NCBI GenBank assembly: GCA_006212045.1
Contig: PZPK01000002.1
Span: 1-64,000, forward strand
Origin: Oleiphilus sp.
GTDB taxonomy: Bacteria; Pseudomonadota; Gammaproteobacteria; Pseudomonadales; Oleiphilaceae
Direction: 5' to 3'
DNA: 64,000 nt
Shown here: positions 35,619 to 46,252 of the stretch, one piece after another
Numbering within the stretch: position 1 is the first letter of the stretch
Layout of the letters: every line of letters begins with the position of its first letter
Made by a program: the position numbers and the translations under genes
Notes under the pieces: model-generated
Told to the model about the DNA's origin: nothing
Database searches by the model: none
Seen by the model: only the letters and a program-made list of their open reading frames with translations

Positions 35619-37292
35619 TTATTTGTTGCTCCACGTATCTCTCAGGCCGATGGTTTTGTTGAATACCATTTTCTGCTCGTTGTGGTCGTAGCGGTCAGCG
35701 ACAAAATAGCCCTCGCGCTCGAACTGAAAACAGTCTTCGGGTTTCGCCGCGACCAAAGAAGGCTCTGCAACCGCTGTCACCACTTCAAAACTGTTTGGAT
35801 TCAGATGCGATTTGAAGTCTTCATCGCCCGCGTCCGGATTGGGATGGCTAAACAGTCGGTCATACAGACGAATCTCGGCCTTCACGCCCTTATCTGCGGA
35901 GACCCAATGCACAACGCCCTTCGGTTTATCTCCATCTTCAGGATCAACCCCCAGCGTGTTGGGAACTAACACGGCATTCACCTGCGTCACCTTGCCCTCG
36001 GCATCTTTTTCGTAGTCTTGCGCTTCAATCACATAGGCGTTGCGCAGTCGAATGCGTTTGCCCGGCGTAAACTTCTTTTTAAACTTCTTGCTGTATTCTT
36101 CTTTAAAATCAGCAGCATCGATCAGGATTTCCCGAGTAAAAGGTATGTCTCGCATCCCCATTTCCTGATCGGGATGATACGGCGCCTGCAATAACTCACA
36201 ATGATCGGCAGGCAAATCACTGATCACCACCTTCAGGGGGTTCATCACACACATGGCACGCGGTGCCACTGTATTGAGGTCATCCCGAATAGCTGACTCC
36301 AGTTGCGCCACATCGACATCACTGTTGCCCTTTCCGCTCACCGGAATCGACGCGCAGAAGTTACGAATAGCTCGCGCGGAGAAGCCCCGACGGCGCATGC
36401 CGGACACCGTTGGCATGCGCGGATCGTCCCAACCGGAGACCACATTATCATCCACCAACTGCTTGAGCTTACGCTTGCTGGTCACGGTGTAGTTCAGGTT
36501 TAAGCGGCCGAACTCGTACTGACGTGGTCTGGCGGGTACCGGCAGGTTTTCGATAAACCAGTCATACAAGGCCCGATTCGCCTGGAACTCCAGGGTACAA
36601 ATTGAGTGCGTCACGCCTTCTAGTGCATCTTCCTGGCCATGCGCAAAATCATACATCGGGTAAATACACCATTTATCGCCGGTCTGATGATGGGAGACTT
36701 TACGAATGCGATAAAGCATGGGATCGCGCAAATTCATGTTGGGAGAAGCCATGTCTATTTTGGCGCGCAGGGAACAAACGCCTTCATCATAGTCGCCCGC
36801 TCGCATCTTCTCGAACTCGGCCAGATTCTCTTCCACAGAGCGATCCCGATAAGGACTCGGCTTGCCGGGTTCTGTCGCCCAACCACGGTATTCGCGCACC
36901 TGATCCGGCGTTAAATGGCAGACATAGGCCTTACCGTCTTTAATCAGATGCAAGGCCCATTCGTAGAGCTGATCGAAATAGCTGGAGGCGAACTTCGGCT
37001 CCCCAGCCCACTGATATCCCAGCCAGCGCACGTCCTCTTTGATGGCTTCGATAAATTCCTGGCTCTCTTTCTCCGGGTTCGTATCATCAAAACGCAAATT
37101 GCACTGGCCGCCAAACTCTTCGGCCAAACTAAAGTTCAACCAGATGGAACGGGCATGACCAATATGCAGATAGCCGTTGGGCTCTGGCGGAAATCGCGTC
37201 AGCACGCGCCCGTCATTTTTATTTTCGGCAAGATCCTGCTGAATAATTGCGCGAAGAAAATTGGTCGAGGAGGGAGATTCAGATTGGGACAT
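35619..37292 (-). CDS. glnS: glutamine-tRNA ligase
   Basis: Class I aminoacyl-tRNA synthetase for glutamine, about 557 residues (E. coli 554). The HIGH motif is [14 protein letters not shown] and the KMSKS equivalent is VTSKRKL. The anticodon-binding beta-barrels fill the C-terminal third. The ATG at 37292 (MSQSESPSS) is preferred to the ATG at 37304 because it begins the conserved region at the usual distance. Followed by cysS on the same strand. Confidence 0.96.
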   Translation of the reverse strand: MSQSESPSSTNFLRAIIQQDLAENKNDGRVLTRFPPEPNGYLHIGHARSIWLNFSLAEEFGGQCNLRFDDTNPEKESQEFIEAIKEDVRWLGYQWAGEPKFASSYFDQLYEWALHLIKDGKAYVCHLTPDQVREYRGWATEPGKPSPYRDRSVEENLAEFEKMRAGDYDEGVCSLRAKIDMASPNMNLRDPMLYRIRKVSHHQTGDKWCIYPMYDFAHGQEDALEGVTHSICTLEFQANRALYDWFIENLPVPARPRQYEFGRLNLNYTVTSKRKLKQLVDDNVVSGWDDPRMPTVSGMRRRGFSARAIRNFCASIPVSGKGNSDVDVAQLESAIRDDLNTVAPRAMCVMNPLKVVISDLPADHCELLQAPYHPDQEMGMRDIPFTREILIDAADFKEEYSKKFKKKFTPGKRIRLRNAYVIEAQDYEKDAEGKVTQVNAVLVPNTLGVDPEDGDKPKGVVHWVSADKGVKAEIRLYDRLFSHPNPDAGDEDFKSHLNPNSFEVVTAVAEPSLVAAKPEDCFQFEREGYFVADRYDHNEQKMVFNKTIGLRDTWSNK

Positions 37293-37396
37293 ACAGATTC
37301 GCATACCGGGCCGTTGGAAGCCGCGGATTATAGCGAATTAGCATGTCCAATCAAAAGCACAATCTGTTGCGGGAGAAGACTATATTTTGCCCGGCC

Positions 37397-38704
37397 TCAG
37401 TCGGGCACCGATACTTTTGAACAATGCGTGTCAATCCTGCCCAGAAAACGGGCCAATGCCGGAATCACATTGGCAATGATTGGCACACCGGTGTTGAGTA
37501 AACTGACCGACACTTCGCGCGACGGATCGGCCCAACACAGCTTGTTGATCAAGCCGATATGACCATAGCTGGCATGACTGTGCTTGCCCCAGATACCGAC
37601 CGGATTGCCCCCCAGCATCAGCCCTGCACTGTATCGCATAGGGAGCATCAGCGTTCGGTCAAACTGGATCGACGCATATTCCTGGGTCAGGCGCCGGATG
37701 GTCATGGGGTCGCATACCTGCACGCCGTCCCATTCACCACCATTGAGCATCATTTGATAAAAGCGGCTCATTTCTTCGGCCGTACCCATGATATTGCCAG
37801 CCGGAATCACCGCGCGCTTGAACTTAACGCTATTGGTGACGCCTTCCAGCTCATCAAGCGATCCACCCAGCGCCCGTTTGATCAGATAGGAAACAGGGAA
37901 GAAAGGACGCATGCCGGTGGGATGGTTGTCTGCCACATTCGCCGCGTAGCGATCTTCGATGCCATAGCGGAAGTACTTCATCTTCATCGGCTTTCGTATC
38001 CGCGCATCCAGTAAATCCTGAATCGATCCACCGGTGACCGTCTGCACGACTCGCTCCAGAATGTAGCCGCCCGTCAAGGCATGATAGTGCAACTTGTCGC
38101 CCTTGACCGAAGCCGACTCCGCGGCGCACAGAAGCTTCCAGATCTTGTCGTTGTCCCATAAGGTTTCAATCGGTGTCCCGGGGGGTAGTCCCGGTACGCC
38201 ACTGCGATGCGAGAGCACCTGATGAATGGTGATATTTTTCTTGCCACGCTGCCCAAATTCCGGGGCATAAAAACTGATCGGATCGTGCAGATTAATCAGT
38301 TTGTCTTCGCGCAGCATATGCATCAGTAAGGCCGTTACGGCTTTGGACGCCGAAAAATAACACACCGGTGTATCCGGGCGCATCAGTACCTTGTTCTCTT
38401 CCGGAGATGCGTGCGGCGCATTGCCCGAGGCATGGCCAATTGCGCGGTTCATGACAATTTTGCCGCGTCTGCGCATACACAGGGAAATGCCGGGATGCGC
38501 GCCAGTGCGATAGAGATCCTCGACTGACTGCCAAATGGCCTCCACACCCTCTACGCTCATGCCGAGTTTGGCTGGGTCACTTTCCTGGGAACGTTCGATC
38601 GTAGTAACCGTCGGCAGGGACTTTGGCACCTTGATCGTATTCATTCCGAGTTTGTGAAAATGTCCGGCCTGGCCGACTTGTTGTTCAATCATTTGCAAAA
38701 TCAT
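37397..38704 (-). CDS. serine hydrolase of the beta-lactamase/esterase family VIII type
   Basis: A 435-residue enzyme with the class C beta-lactamase fold. The nucleophile motif SxxK is SASK, the second element is around LHYHALTGGY, and the third is the HxG in HASYGHIG. This set fits esterases and D-aminopeptidase-like proteins better than true beta-lactamases, whose KTG is absent. No signal peptide is evident. It lies between glnS and ppiB, positions that are adjacent in Pseudomonas, so it is probably an insertion into a conserved neighbourhood. Substrate unknown. Confidence 0.85.
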   Translation of the reverse strand: MILQMIEQQVGQAGHFHKLGMNTIKVPKSLPTVTTIERSQESDPAKLGMSVEGVEAIWQSVEDLYRTGAHPGISLCMRRRGKIVMNRAIGHASGNAPHASPEENKVLMRPDTPVCYFSASKAVTALLMHMLREDKLINLHDPISFYAPEFGQRGKKNITIHQVLSHRSGVPGLPPGTPIETLWDNDKIWKLLCAAESASVKGDKLHYHALTGGYILERVVQTVTGGSIQDLLDARIRKPMKMKYFRYGIEDRYAANVADNHPTGMRPFFPVSYLIKRALGGSLDELEGVTNSVKFKRAVIPAGNIMGTAEEMSRFYQMMLNGGEWDGVQVCDPMTIRRLTQEYASIQFDRTLMLPMRYSAGLMLGGNPVGIWGKHSHASYGHIGLINKLCWADPSREVSVSLLNTGVPIIANVIPALARFLGRIDTHCSKVSVPD

Positions 38705-38925
38705 ACTTCACCACTGTGTTACGGCTTGCACATAATAATGAGGACCCCCCTCAACTATTTGCATAAACATCTGATCTCTAAAAGTTAAAGATAGCGTCCT
38801 CAGATAATTAAACAAGCGCTAAACGAATTCATCAATGACTTGGGTCATGACGGTTTTGGTTTAGAACAGATTTAGATACAATGCGCCACCTCACACAGAC
38901 CGCTTAATTTTCCCAAGGTACAACT

Positions 38926-39441
38926 ATGATCCTCCTTAAAACAAATTTCGGTGACATTCGTCTTGAACTTGACTATGACAAAGCACCCAAGACGGCGAAG
39001 AACTTCGAAACCTATGTTCGGGACGGCTTTTACGACGGCATCATTTTTCACCGTGTCATCAGCAATTTTATGATTCAGGGCGGCGGCTTTGACGAGAACA
39101 TGCAGCAAAAGCCAACTCGGGACACCATCGAAAACGAAGCGGACAACGGGCTTAGCAATGTTAATGGTTCTGTCGCCATGGCGCGCACCATGGATCCGCA
39201 TTCAGCTTCCGCACAGTTCTTCATCAACGTGAAGGATAACGGTTTTCTGGATCATACGGCCAAAACCATGGAAGGCTGGGGTTATGCCGTATTTGGTAAG
39301 GTTGTGGACGGAATGGATGTCGTCGAGAAAATCAAGAATGTGCCAACCACCATGAAAGCGGGTCATCAGGACGTACCGGTTGACAATGTCGTGATTGAAT
39401 CGGCGATCGTCGAAGAAGAGTCCGAACAGAACGCTGAATAA
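38926..39441 (+). CDS. ppiB: peptidyl-prolyl cis-trans isomerase B (cyclophilin)
   Basis: Cytoplasmic cyclophilin-type prolyl isomerase of 171 residues (E. coli PpiB 164). Family motifs include [27 protein letters not shown] and [14 protein letters not shown]. There is no signal peptide, which separates it from PpiA. lpxH begins 3 bp after the stop codon, so they form an operon. Confidence 0.96.
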   Translation: MILLKTNFGDIRLELDYDKAPKTAKNFETYVRDGFYDGIIFHRVISNFMIQGGGFDENMQQKPTRDTIENEADNGLSNVNGSVAMARTMDPHSASAQFFINVKDNGFLDHTAKTMEGWGYAVFGKVVDGMDVVEKIKNVPTTMKAGHQDVPVDNVVIESAIVEEESEQNAE

Positions 39442-39444
39442 ACA

Positions 39445-40185
39445 GTGATTTATTTTATTTCCGATCTTCATCTGGAAGAGTCGCGCCCCGACATTACCGG
39501 GGCGTTCCTGTATTTTATGGATCAGATACAGGACCAGGCACAAGCCCTCTATATTCTGGGTGACTTTTTCGAAGCCTGGATAGGCGATGACGAAAACACC
39601 GCCTTACAGCAACAGATCAAGGCGCGCCTCAAACGCTTCAGTGATGCAGGGAAAGCGCTTTATTTCATGCACGGTAATCGCGACTTCCTGATCGGCGATC
39701 TGTTTGCAGAAGAGACCGGCGCGCAGCTGCTTCCGGACCCCACAGTTGTGACCATTGGTGCCCAAAGAATACTGCTGATGCATGGCGATAGCCTGTGCAC
39801 AGGGGATCTCGCCTACATGAAGTTTCGGGCGACCATACGCAACCCGGCCTTTCTGGAGCCCTTTCTGAAACGCCCTCTGGAAGAGCGGCGCACCACCGCA
39901 GCCCAGTTACGTGCCATGAGCCAGGCCAATAACCAGAACAAAGACCAGGAAATCATGGATGTCACGCCGGAAGAAGTGCCAAAGGTGATGGCTCAGCATC
40001 AAGTGCCACTTATGATACATGGCCACACGCACCGCCCCGCGATCCACGAACTGGAGGTCAACGGGAAGCTGGCGCAGCGCATCGTGCTCGGCGACTGGGA
40101 CAGCGAAATCTGGTATCTGGCGATGGATGAGGAAACGCTCCCGGTACTGAACACCATGCCATTCCCGAAATCAAACCAGGCCTGA
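39445..40185 (+). CDS. lpxH: UDP-2,3-diacylglucosamine diphosphatase
   Basis: Fourth step of lipid A synthesis: hydrolyses UDP-2,3-diacylglucosamine to lipid X, at the inner membrane. 246 residues of the calcineurin-like phosphoesterase fold with DLHLEE, GDFFEAWIGDD, HGNRDFLIG, LMHGDSLCTGD and GHTHRP as metal-binding motifs. The start codon is GTG, three bases after the ppiB stop. Confidence 0.95.
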   Translation: MIYFISDLHLEESRPDITGAFLYFMDQIQDQAQALYILGDFFEAWIGDDENTALQQQIKARLKRFSDAGKALYFMHGNRDFLIGDLFAEETGAQLLPDPTVVTIGAQRILLMHGDSLCTGDLAYMKFRATIRNPAFLEPFLKRPLEERRTTAAQLRAMSQANNQNKDQEIMDVTPEEVPKVMAQHQVPLMIHGHTHRPAIHELEVNGKLAQRIVLGDWDSEIWYLAMDEETLPVLNTMPFPKSNQA

Positions 40186-40212
40186 GCCCGCGCAGACAGG
40201 TTCACCCCGTCC

Positions 40213-40818
40213 CTAGGCGACCACCGGCCCGCTATGAAAACGGAATTCCTTGTCCGGCGTCTCAATCAACGCCGCCTCAATGTCTCTGAAAAAATCAACA
40301 CGCTCATCCAACTCAACACTGGCATAGTTGCGGGCCAGCTTGAGATAATCCTGATAGTGACGTGCTTCCGACTTGAGCAGCGACAAGTAAAACTCTTGTA
40401 GTTCTGCGTCCAGATGAGGTGCAAGCCTGGCAAACCGTTCACAGGATCGTGCTTCGATAAACGCGCCAATAATCAACAGATCGATGACCTTCTCGGGCTC
40501 CTGTTTACGCAGATGCTCACGCATTCCCGAAGCATAACGGGCCGCCGTCATATGGGAAAAGCGCAGCTTGCGCTGACGTATAATCTTTAATACTTGCTCA
40601 AAGTGGCGCAACTCTTCGCGCGCCAGTCGAGACATTTTCATCAGCAGTTCCGCGTCGTCCGGGTACCGATGCATCATATTTACGGCCGTCATGGCCGCTT
40701 TTTTCTCGCAATGTGCGTGATCTACCAGCATGATGTCCTGATGTTCCAGCGCATTGGCAACCCAGGCATCCGGGGTCACGCACCCCAAAAAGTCGTGTAT
40801 TTCACTGAGATCCTGCAT
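40213..40818 (-). CDS. miaE: tRNA 2-methylthio-N6-isopentenyladenosine(37) hydroxylase
   Basis: Oxygen-dependent di-iron enzyme that hydroxylates ms2i6A37 in tRNAs, about 201 residues. The helix pairs contain the metal ligands in DHAHCEKKAA, REELRHFEQV, IEARSCERF and KSEARHYQDY. The ATG at 40818 (MQDLSEIHDF) has GGAA just upstream; an upstream ATG at 40902 would add 28 unconserved residues. Convergent with lpxH. Confidence 0.93.
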   Translation of the reverse strand: MQDLSEIHDFLGCVTPDAWVANALEHQDIMLVDHAHCEKKAAMTAVNMMHRYPDDAELLMKMSRLAREELRHFEQVLKIIRQRKLRFSHMTAARYASGMREHLRKQEPEKVIDLLIIGAFIEARSCERFARLAPHLDAELQEFYLSLLKSEARHYQDYLKLARNYASVELDERVDFFRDIEAALIETPDKEFRFHSGPVVA

Positions 40819-41125
40819 GAAGCTTCCGAAAGTAGCATGACAAAAGGCCGGCATTATACGTATTTTGTTTGTGAATGTTGAATATACAGCCATAAATCTC
40901 ACTAATGCTTAACTTCAGACCCAAAAATCCGTAAAATACGGGCGCGAAAATTGAGGGTGGACTAGACTCTATTGACTTTAAAGATGATCAATATTTATCC
41001 ACCACCCCGGAACATGGAAAACATTCCTGCCTGATGGAAAACCGCGCTTCAATGGCCGCGGACGTAGCTGCTTATCATGAGAGCCGCTTGAAATGTCATT
41101 ACCAATAGTTTGATGAGAGATTCGT

Positions 41126-43918
41126 ATGAGCTTGTATTCAGAATACCTTGAAGAAATTGAGGTTCGTAAAAAGGACCTGGGACTCAACCCCAAACCTATT
41201 GATAGCGCTGACTTGCTATCGGAAATCATTGACCAGATCAAAGACACGGGTAATGAGCACCGCGAAGACTCTTTAAAGTTTTTCATTTACAACACGCTAC
41301 CGGGCACGACTAGCGCAGCAGTCGTCAAAGCCGCATTCCTGAAAGACATTGTTCTGGGTAAAGAAACGGTTGCCGAAATCTCTCCCGAGTTTGCGCTCGA
41401 GCAACTGTCTCACATGAAAGGCGGCCCTTCTGTTGCAGCACTGCTGGACGTCGCTCTTTCTGATCACGCCCAGGCGAAAGCGGCCGGCGATGTTCTGAAA
41501 ACCCAGGTCTTCCTGTATGAAGCCGACACAGCGCGCCTCGAAGAAGCCTACAAGGCTGGCAATACGATTGCCAAAGAGGTTCTGGAAAGCTACGCCAAGG
41601 CCGAGTTTTTTACCAAACTGCCTGATATCCCGGAAAAAATCGACGTAGTCACGTACATTGCAGCCGAAGGCGATATTTCCACCGACCTGCTGTCTCCCGG
41701 TAATCAGGCGCACTCGCGTTCCGACCGAGAGCTGCATGGCCAATGCATGATCACGCCCGAAGCCCAGCAGGAAATTGTTGCGTTGGGCAAGAAACACCCC
41801 AATGCCAAAGTCATGCTGATCGCTGAAAAAGGCACCATGGGTGTTGGTTCCTCACGTATGTCCGGTGTGAATAACGTAGCTCTTTGGGCTGGCGAGAAAA
41901 CCTCTCCTTACATTCCCTTCGTCAATAACAAACCTGTTGTGGCCGGTACCAATGGCATTGCGCCTATCTTCCTGACCACTGTCGGCGTCACCGGCGGTAT
42001 TGGTCTGGATTTGAAAAACTGGGTTAAGAAAGTGGATGCAGACGGCAATGTCGTCACTGACGCCAACGGTGACCCTGAACTGGAAGAGAAATACTCTGTT
42101 GCCACGGGTACGGTACTGACCATCGATACCAAAGCCAAGAAGCTATACAACGGCGACAAAGAACTGGTAGACGTATCCGATGCCTTCACTCCACAAAAAG
42201 TGGAGTTCATGAAGGCGGGTGGCTCGTACGCGGTGACCTTCGGTAAGAAACTGCAAACCGTTGCTGCGGACATTCTGGGCATCGAAGCGCCACAGGTATA
42301 CGCACCCTCAAAAGAAATCTCTCATGCAGGTCAGGGCCTGACCGCTGTTGAAAAAATCTTCAACCGTAATGCCGTTGGTATCGCTTCGGAAACACCTCTG
42401 CACACCGGTTCCGACGTACGCGTGAAGGTCAACATCGTTGGCTCCCAGGACACGACCGGTCTGATGACCTCGCAAGAACTGGAGTCCATGGCGGCCACCA
42501 CCATCTCGCCAAGCGTTGATGGTGCCTATCAGTCTGGCTGTCACACGGCCTCTGTATGGGACGCGAAAGCGCAGGTCAACATCCCTCGTCTGATGAAGTT
42601 CATGAATGACTTCGGCGTGATCACGGCGCGTGACCCGAAAGGCGTTTACCCGGCCATGACCGACGTTATCCATAAGGTCTTGAACGACATCACCGTGGAC
42701 GATCGCGCTATCATCATCGGTGGTGACTCGCACACTCGTATGTCCAAAGGTGTTGCCTTCGGTGCGGACTCCGGTACGGTCGCGATAGCACTGGCCACCG
42801 GTGAGTGTGCCATGCCCATTCCCGAGTCTGTGAAAGTCACTTTCAAAGGCCACATGAAGCCACATATGGACTTCCGTGATGTGGTCCACGCGACACAGGC
42901 ACAAATGCTGAAGAAGTTCGGCGGCGAAAACGTATTCCAGGGTCGTGTCATTGAAGTACAGATTGGTACCCTGATGGCAGATCAGGCCTTCACCTTCACC
43001 GACTGGACTGCAGAAATGAAAGCCAAGGCTTCTATCTGTATTTCCACCGATGAAACCTTGATCAAATCTCTGGAGCTGGCCAAGAGCCGCATCCAGATCA
43101 TGATCAACAAAGGCATGGATAACGACGCCAAGATGCTCCAGGGTCTGATTGATCTGGCTGACAAGCGTATCGCTGAAGTGAAATCAGGCGAAGCACCAGC
43201 CCTGGCTCCGGACAACAACGCCAAGTACTACGCTGAGCTGGTGGTTGATCTGGACGCCATTGACGAGCCGATGATCGCTGACCCGGACGTCAACAACGAA
43301 GACGTGTCCAAGCGTTATACGCACGACACCATTCGTCCAACGTCCTTCTACGGCGGTACCAAGAAAGTGGACCTTGGCTTTGTCGGCTCCTGCATGGTGC
43401 ACAAGGGCGACATGCAAATCATCGCCCAGATGCTGCGCAATCTGGAAAAAGAAGGTGAAGTCAAATTCAAGGCACCCCTGGTCATTGCACCACCCACATA
43501 CAACATCGTGGATGAGTTGAAGGCCGAAGGTGACTGGGAACTGCTGCAGAAATACGCCGGTTTCGAGTTCGATGATTCGCACCCGAAAGAAGCTGCGCGT
43601 ACCAAGTACGAGAACATCATGTACCTGGAACGCCCCGGATGTAACCTGTGCATGGGTAACCAGGAAAAAGCCGAAAAAGGCGACACAGTATTGGCCACCT
43701 CTACCCGCCTGTTCCAAGGTCGCGTTGTTGAAGACAGCGACGAGAAGAAAGGTGAGTCACTGCTGGCCTCCACACCAATGGTGGTTCTATCGACCATTCT
43801 GGGTCGTCTGCCAACGATCGAAGAGTACAAGGATGCCGTCGATGGCATTAACCTGACGGACTTCGCACCACCTTCAGAAGATCTGAGCGTGGCCGCTGAG
43901 CCGATTCGTATGGTGTAA
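41126..43918 (+). CDS. acnB: aconitate hydratase B
   Basis: TCA-cycle enzyme converting citrate to isocitrate, with a 4Fe-4S cluster, 930 residues, longer than E. coli AcnB (865). It has the N-terminal HEAT-like domain of AcnB (LPGTTSAAVVKAAFL and repeats), SRMSGVNN, GGDSHTRMSKG, and cluster cysteines in SGCHTAS and CNLCMGNQ. The extra length falls partly in a region around residues 300-345 rich in Lys/Asp. A terminator follows. AcnB is the usual housekeeping aconitase in gammaproteobacteria. Confidence 0.97.
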   Translation: MSLYSEYLEEIEVRKKDLGLNPKPIDSADLLSEIIDQIKDTGNEHREDSLKFFIYNTLPGTTSAAVVKAAFLKDIVLGKETVAEISPEFALEQLSHMKGGPSVAALLDVALSDHAQAKAAGDVLKTQVFLYEADTARLEEAYKAGNTIAKEVLESYAKAEFFTKLPDIPEKIDVVTYIAAEGDISTDLLSPGNQAHSRSDRELHGQCMITPEAQQEIVALGKKHPNAKVMLIAEKGTMGVGSSRMSGVNNVALWAGEKTSPYIPFVNNKPVVAGTNGIAPIFLTTVGVTGGIGLDLKNWVKKVDADGNVVTDANGDPELEEKYSVATGTVLTIDTKAKKLYNGDKELVDVSDAFTPQKVEFMKAGGSYAVTFGKKLQTVAADILGIEAPQVYAPSKEISHAGQGLTAVEKIFNRNAVGIASETPLHTGSDVRVKVNIVGSQDTTGLMTSQELESMAATTISPSVDGAYQSGCHTASVWDAKAQVNIPRLMKFMNDFGVITARDPKGVYPAMTDVIHKVLNDITVDDRAIIIGGDSHTRMSKGVAFGADSGTVAIALATGECAMPIPESVKVTFKGHMKPHMDFRDVVHATQAQMLKKFGGENVFQGRVIEVQIGTLMADQAFTFTDWTAEMKAKASICISTDETLIKSLELAKSRIQIMINKGMDNDAKMLQGLIDLADKRIAEVKSGEAPALAPDNNAKYYAELVVDLDAIDEPMIADPDVNNEDVSKRYTHDTIRPTSFYGGTKKVDLGFVGSCMVHKGDMQIIAQMLRNLEKEGEVKFKAPLVIAPPTYNIVDELKAEGDWELLQKYAGFEFDDSHPKEAARTKYENIMYLERPGCNLCMGNQEKAEKGDTVLATSTRLFQGRVVEDSDEKKGESLLASTPMVVLSTILGRLPTIEEYKDAVDGINLTDFAPPSEDLSVAAEPIRMV

Positions 43919-43940
43919 GCGTTAAGCACTTAAAGCCATC

Positions 43941-43975
43941 AAAAGCCCGAGCGCGGAAACGCCCTCGGGCTTTTT
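43941..43975 (+). terminator. rho-independent terminator after acnB
   Basis: An 11-bp stem (AAAAGCCCGAG at 43941-43951, CTCGGGCTTTT at 43964-43974) with a 12-nt loop and a T-rich tail. Because the stem starts with A residues it can also act on the minus strand for uraA. Confidence 0.93.
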
Positions 43976-44016
43976 ATTGCCTGGCCTTGGGTGCTTGAGG
44001 CGGGATGAAGAATGCG

Positions 44017-44057
44017 TAAAGCGAGACGGAAGATGGGAGACGGGAGACGGGAGACGC
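44017..44057. repeat. short degenerate relative of the 21-22 kb minisatellite
   Basis: The sequence holds one copy of GAGACGGAAGATGGGAGAC and three tandem GGGAGAC steps. The same GGGAGACGGGAGA core begins every unit of the 20954-22238 array, and GAGACGGAAGA recurs in the complement of that array's right end. It may be a dispersed remnant of the same repeat family. Confidence 0.6.
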
Positions 44058-44116
44058 TTTGGACAGATGGCTTTCGGCAATAATGCTAAAGCCATCACCT
44101 CACGTCCGAACGCCGG

Positions 44117-45364
44117 TTAGTCTTGACCCAGTGAGCTTGACTGGTTGAGATTCCTTGGCAGTATCGCATTCAGCAGAATCGCGACGATGGCGGCGAGGCC
44201 GATGCCTTTGAGCGCCAGCTCTCCAATCTGAAATGCCATGCCCCCGATACCGAATACCAGTGTCACCGCCACTATCGTGAGGTTCCGTGCCTCGGACAAA
44301 TCGACTCGGGCGTGAACCAGGGTATTAATGCCAACGGAAGCAATGGCGCCGAACAGCAGCACCAGTATGCCACCCATCACTGGCACCGGAATCGTGCCAA
44401 GCAAGGCGCCCAGCTTGCCGCAGAATGAAAGCAGCACGGCAAAAATTGCGGCCCAGGTCATAATGCGGGGATTGAATGCCTTGGTCAGCGCTACCGCTCC
44501 GGTGACTTCGGAATAGGTCGTATTAGGCGGACCACCCAGCATGGACGCAGCGGAAGTGGCTATGCCATCACCCAGTAATGTGCGTTGCAAGCCCGGTTTT
44601 TTGACGAAGTTTTTGCCGGTCACAGAACTGATGGCCGTGACATCACCAATATGCTCGACCGCCGGTGCAATCGCGATAGGAAGAATGTACAGAATGGCCT
44701 GCCAGTTGAACTCAGGCGTGGTGAAGGATGGCACCGCAAACCAGGCAGCTTCACTCACGGCCGTATAATCCACCAAACCGAAGAACAGTGCAGCACAGTA
44801 ACCGGCCACAATTCCGCCAAGTACCGGTAGTAAGCGAAACAGGCCTTTGGCCAGCAGGCTGATCAGGACGGTGACGAAAAATGCGATCCCGGCGACTATC
44901 AAAGAAGCTTCATAAGGGGCCAACTCTATCGCCCCGTCGCCTGACTTGCCAATCGCCATATTCACTGCCACGGGGGCCAATACAAGACCGATCACCAATA
45001 TTACCGGACCAATCACCACTGGAGGCAGGACGCGGTTGATCAACTCAACGCCGCGCCACTGGACCAGCCCTGCCAGCAGGATATAAAGCACGCCTGCGGC
45101 CATCAAACCGCCCATGGTGGCCGCCACGCCCCAGGTCTGCGTGCCGTAAATAATCGGCGCGATAAACGCAAAAGAAGACGCCAGAAACACCGGCACCTGG
45201 CTGCCCGTCACCCATTGAAAGATCAGGGTACCAATACCGGCCGTAAACAAGGCAACCGAAGGGTCCAGCCCCGTCAGCAGCGGGACCAGAACCAGACCAC
45301 CAAAGGCCACAAACAGCATTTGCGCGCCGACCAGTGCGGTTTGCCAGGTTTTCAGATTTTCCAT
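44117..45364 (-). CDS. uraA: uracil/xanthine permease, UraA-like
   Basis: Inner-membrane proton symporter for uracil of the nucleobase-cation symporter 2 family, 415 residues with about fourteen helices. Family features include the helix-breaking region with FAFIAPII, the EHIGDVTAISSVTGKN motif with a substrate-binding Glu, and GGPPNTTYSEVTGAV. It lies 26 bp downstream of upp on the same strand, the standard uracil salvage arrangement, which makes uracil the likely substrate. Confidence 0.95.
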   Translation of the reverse strand: MENLKTWQTALVGAQMLFVAFGGLVLVPLLTGLDPSVALFTAGIGTLIFQWVTGSQVPVFLASSFAFIAPIIYGTQTWGVAATMGGLMAAGVLYILLAGLVQWRGVELINRVLPPVVIGPVILVIGLVLAPVAVNMAIGKSGDGAIELAPYEASLIVAGIAFFVTVLISLLAKGLFRLLPVLGGIVAGYCAALFFGLVDYTAVSEAAWFAVPSFTTPEFNWQAILYILPIAIAPAVEHIGDVTAISSVTGKNFVKKPGLQRTLLGDGIATSAASMLGGPPNTTYSEVTGAVALTKAFNPRIMTWAAIFAVLLSFCGKLGALLGTIPVPVMGGILVLLFGAIASVGINTLVHARVDLSEARNLTIVAVTLVFGIGGMAFQIGELALKGIGLAAIVAILLNAILPRNLNQSSSLGQD

Positions 45365-45390
45365 AGTGCGCTCTCGTTCGTCGGATTAAG

Positions 45391-46017
45391 TTACTTGGTG
45401 CCAAAGATTTTGTCGCCGGCATCACCCAGGCCCGGAATAATATAGGCCTTGTCGTCGAGGTGTGAATCCACCGACGCGACATAGAGATCCACATCAGGAT
45501 GTTGCTTTTCAACGGCCTGAATCCCCTCGGGGGAAGCCACCAGAAATAACCCCATGATACGCTGACACCCGGCCTTCTTGAGCAGGTCAACCGTGGCCAT
45601 AAATGAACCTCCGGTGGCCAGCATGGGATCCAGAATCAGCGCAACTCTCTGGTCGATGTCCTTCACCAGCTTCTCGAAGTAATACACCGGTTCGAAGGTT
45701 TCTTCGTTCCGATATAAACCAACCACCGAAATCTTGGCATTCGGCATCATCTGTAGTACACCATCCATCATGCCGATACCCGCCCGCAAAATAGGCACTA
45801 TGGTGACCTTTTTACCTTTCAGGCGCTGCACTTCTGTTGGGCCGGACCAGCACTCAATCGTGACCGTTTCAGTTTCGAAATCGCGCGTAGCCTCATACGT
45901 GAGCAGAGCCCCCACCTCCGACGCCAGTTCGCGAAAACGTTTGGTACTGATTTCTTTTTCCCGCAGGATGGCAAGTTTGTGCTGAACAAGTGGATGCTGG
46001 ATTTCGTGAACGGACAT
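45391..46017 (-). CDS. upp: uracil phosphoribosyltransferase
   Basis: Makes UMP from uracil and PRPP in pyrimidine salvage, 208 residues as in E. coli. The PRPP-binding loop is [12 protein letters not shown], and [11 protein letters not shown] and [10 protein letters not shown] are also conserved. First gene of the upp-uraA operon. Confidence 0.97.
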   Translation of the reverse strand: MSVHEIQHPLVQHKLAILREKEISTKRFRELASEVGALLTYEATRDFETETVTIECWSGPTEVQRLKGKKVTIVPILRAGIGMMDGVLQMMPNAKISVVGLYRNEETFEPVYYFEKLVKDIDQRVALILDPMLATGGSFMATVDLLKKAGCQRIMGLFLVASPEGIQAVEKQHPDVDLYVASVDSHLDDKAYIIPGLGDAGDKIFGTK

Positions 46018-46194
46018 AAGCCTTACCTATGCTGGATGACTGCTAATTGAAAAATCTGCCGAAGACTAAACAGCTTTCCCCCGCAAAGCAAGAATGCCCC
46101 ATGAAATCAGGCGTCTTTCAAAGGGTTTGGAAACCGGAAAGCAAGGCTTTTTGATCACCTTGGTTACAGGATTAAATTTAACGCAACAACCTGC

Positions 46195-46225
46195 TTGACC
46201 TTACAGTGACTGGAAGGTTTATGAT
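46195..46225 (+). promoter_or_regulatory. MerR-type promoter and operator of the cueR-like gene
   Basis: TTGACC (46195-46200) and TATGAT (46220-46225) are separated by 19 bp, the over-long spacing that MerR-family activators correct. Inside lies the dyad ACCTTACAG-TGA-CTGGAAGGT (46198-46218), 8 of 9 bases symmetrical and close to CueR operators. It should drive both the regulator and the permease in response to metal. Confidence 0.88.
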
Positions 46226-46252
46226 AGCTGTCATCCCAATCTGGAGGTGAAT

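Noticed and set aside
37397-38704. True class C beta-lactamase
   Set aside because: SxxK is present but KTG is replaced by HxG and there is no signal peptide; an esterase-type function is more likely.
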